Assembly: GCA_022592435.1 (NCBI GenBank)
Contig: JABYQS010000493.1
Span: 1-20,544 of the forward strand
DNA from: Cerioporus squamosus
Lineage: Eukaryota; Basidiomycota; Agaricomycetes; Polyporales; Polyporaceae
Direction of reading: 5' to 3'
DNA: 20,544 nt
Part shown: positions 19,970-20,544 of the stretch, one piece after another
Layout: each line of letters begins with the position of its first letter
How positions within the stretch are numbered: position 1 is the first letter of the stretch
Made by a program: the position numbers and the translations under genes
Notes under the pieces: model-generated
Told to the model about the DNA's origin: nothing
Seen by the model: the letters and a program-made list of their open reading frames with translations, nothing else
The model's database searches: none

Positions 19970-20544
19970 ATTCGCTTTCGTGATTGTACCCGGCGCTCTC
20001 AGATCTCGCTTGCAAGCGCAAGCTGGTTCTCTCGCGCGCCCCCAGGCGTCTGCGGAGCCGGACGTCGACGGCCCAAATCGCAGATGGTCTTCGCACGTCT
20101 ATCCGGTCTTGCACCGTGCCTGCTCAAACTTCTGGTAGCAGCAACGCAACGGGTCCTCCTCCAGGTCGGTGGCAGCTCGCAGGGCAGCGCACGACGCCTG
20201 AGGTTACGGTTAACGCTCGAGCTGTTCGCGGGAATCCGTGTACGACCGGATGGACCAACGCGATCTCGAGCTTGAGCGACGAGTGGTCTGAGCCCAGTGC
20301 AGATGTGCGTGCGGGCATCCTTGGTTCTACACCGCGACTTCATGTTCAATCACTGGCACCTGATCCGCCAGTGGATAGTGGTCGCACAACCGCGCTGAGT
20401 ACGTGCCCTGAGTACGTCCCCGTCCCACGTCCATGTTTCGGGGCTGCCGCGTGCGTCGAGTCGACGGCGGGACGCAGAGCGACTCGTATCGTGCGTTGTT
20501 CGACCTTCTCTCGCCCGTCTCCGCGCACGGTGATGGACTCGGGG
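19970..20544. other. Second-copy equivalent of 6537-7109, no intact frame
   Basis: The minus-strand frame that is open at 6896-8044 in the first copy is broken here by several indels between about 20420 and 20520. The window ends inside the segment. The density of indels in the last 150 bases is the highest seen between the two copies. Confidence 0.4.

Larger units (their letters stand above)
13431..20544. repeat. Second copy of 13.43-kb-period direct repeat
   Basis: This is collinear with 1-7109 and stays alignable to the final base, where both copies read tggactcgggg. A candidate reading frame (12548-13454) crosses the junction at 13431 without interruption, and a 382-codon open frame crosses the other boundary at 7109. 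That argues the boundaries are only where the window begins and ends. Indels are dense in the last few hundred bases, as expected near a poorly covered contig end. Features listed for the first copy are present here too, shifted by about 13.43 kb. Confidence 0.97.

Noticed and set aside
1..20544. CRISPR array, rRNA, tRNA, telomere repeats, prokaryotic operon or viral genome
   Set aside because: No regularly spaced short repeats, rRNA blocks, tRNA-like T-loop and acceptor structures, telomere repeat runs or viral replication motifs were seen. Spliceosomal introns and CHS7 indicate fungal nuclear DNA.

Overview
The window looks like nuclear DNA from a filamentous fungus, most probably a basidiomycete. 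The one gene recognised with confidence is CHS7, the chitin synthase export chaperone, on the + strand at 8930-11846. It is split by five introns, and its promoter-side leader is pyrimidine-rich. Elsewhere, candidate exons are bounded by short introns of about 43-77 bases with GTRNGT-type donors, CTNAC-like branch sites and (C/T/A)AG acceptors. No bacterial operon, rRNA, tRNA or CRISPR array was seen.

The dominant structure is a direct repeat. Bases 1-7109 recur as 13431-20544, collinear and about 99% identical, and the match runs to both window edges. The window is therefore periodic with a unit of about 13.43 kb, present about 1.53 times. It reads as a terminally redundant contig from a circular molecule, or as part of a tandem array or duplication. 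It does not look like two transposon copies flanking a gene. Copy differences are mostly 1-3 base indels. In the candidate multi-exon gene at 2814-4366 each copy alone is broken at different places, while the better base from each copy keeps one frame open. That pattern suggests unpolished long-read sequence.

Layout of one unit, in first-copy or unique coordinates: the tail of a secreted-protein candidate (1-24); a region with a 369-bp-spaced internal duplication and a 53-bp tandem repeat (31-563); weak exon-like segments (564-2600); a TATA box and leader (about 2620-2813); an intron-dense candidate gene (2814-4366); a second small spliced candidate (4472-4837); weak exon-like sequence (4838-5480); weak minus-strand coding signals (6071-6536 and 6896-8044); an unidentified + ORF (7937-8752); CHS7 (8930-11846), with one 1.6-kb intron containing diverged direct repeats; a gene-poor spacer (11847-12547); and a candidate gene for a small secreted protein in eight exons (12548-13454), which reads across the start of the second repeat copy.

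Apart from CHS7 (ER chaperone for export of a chitin synthase to the cell surface), no product can be tied to a known family. Splice models for the other genes were built by hand with many choices of splice site and are hypotheses. No pathway linking the genes can be shown from sequence alone.
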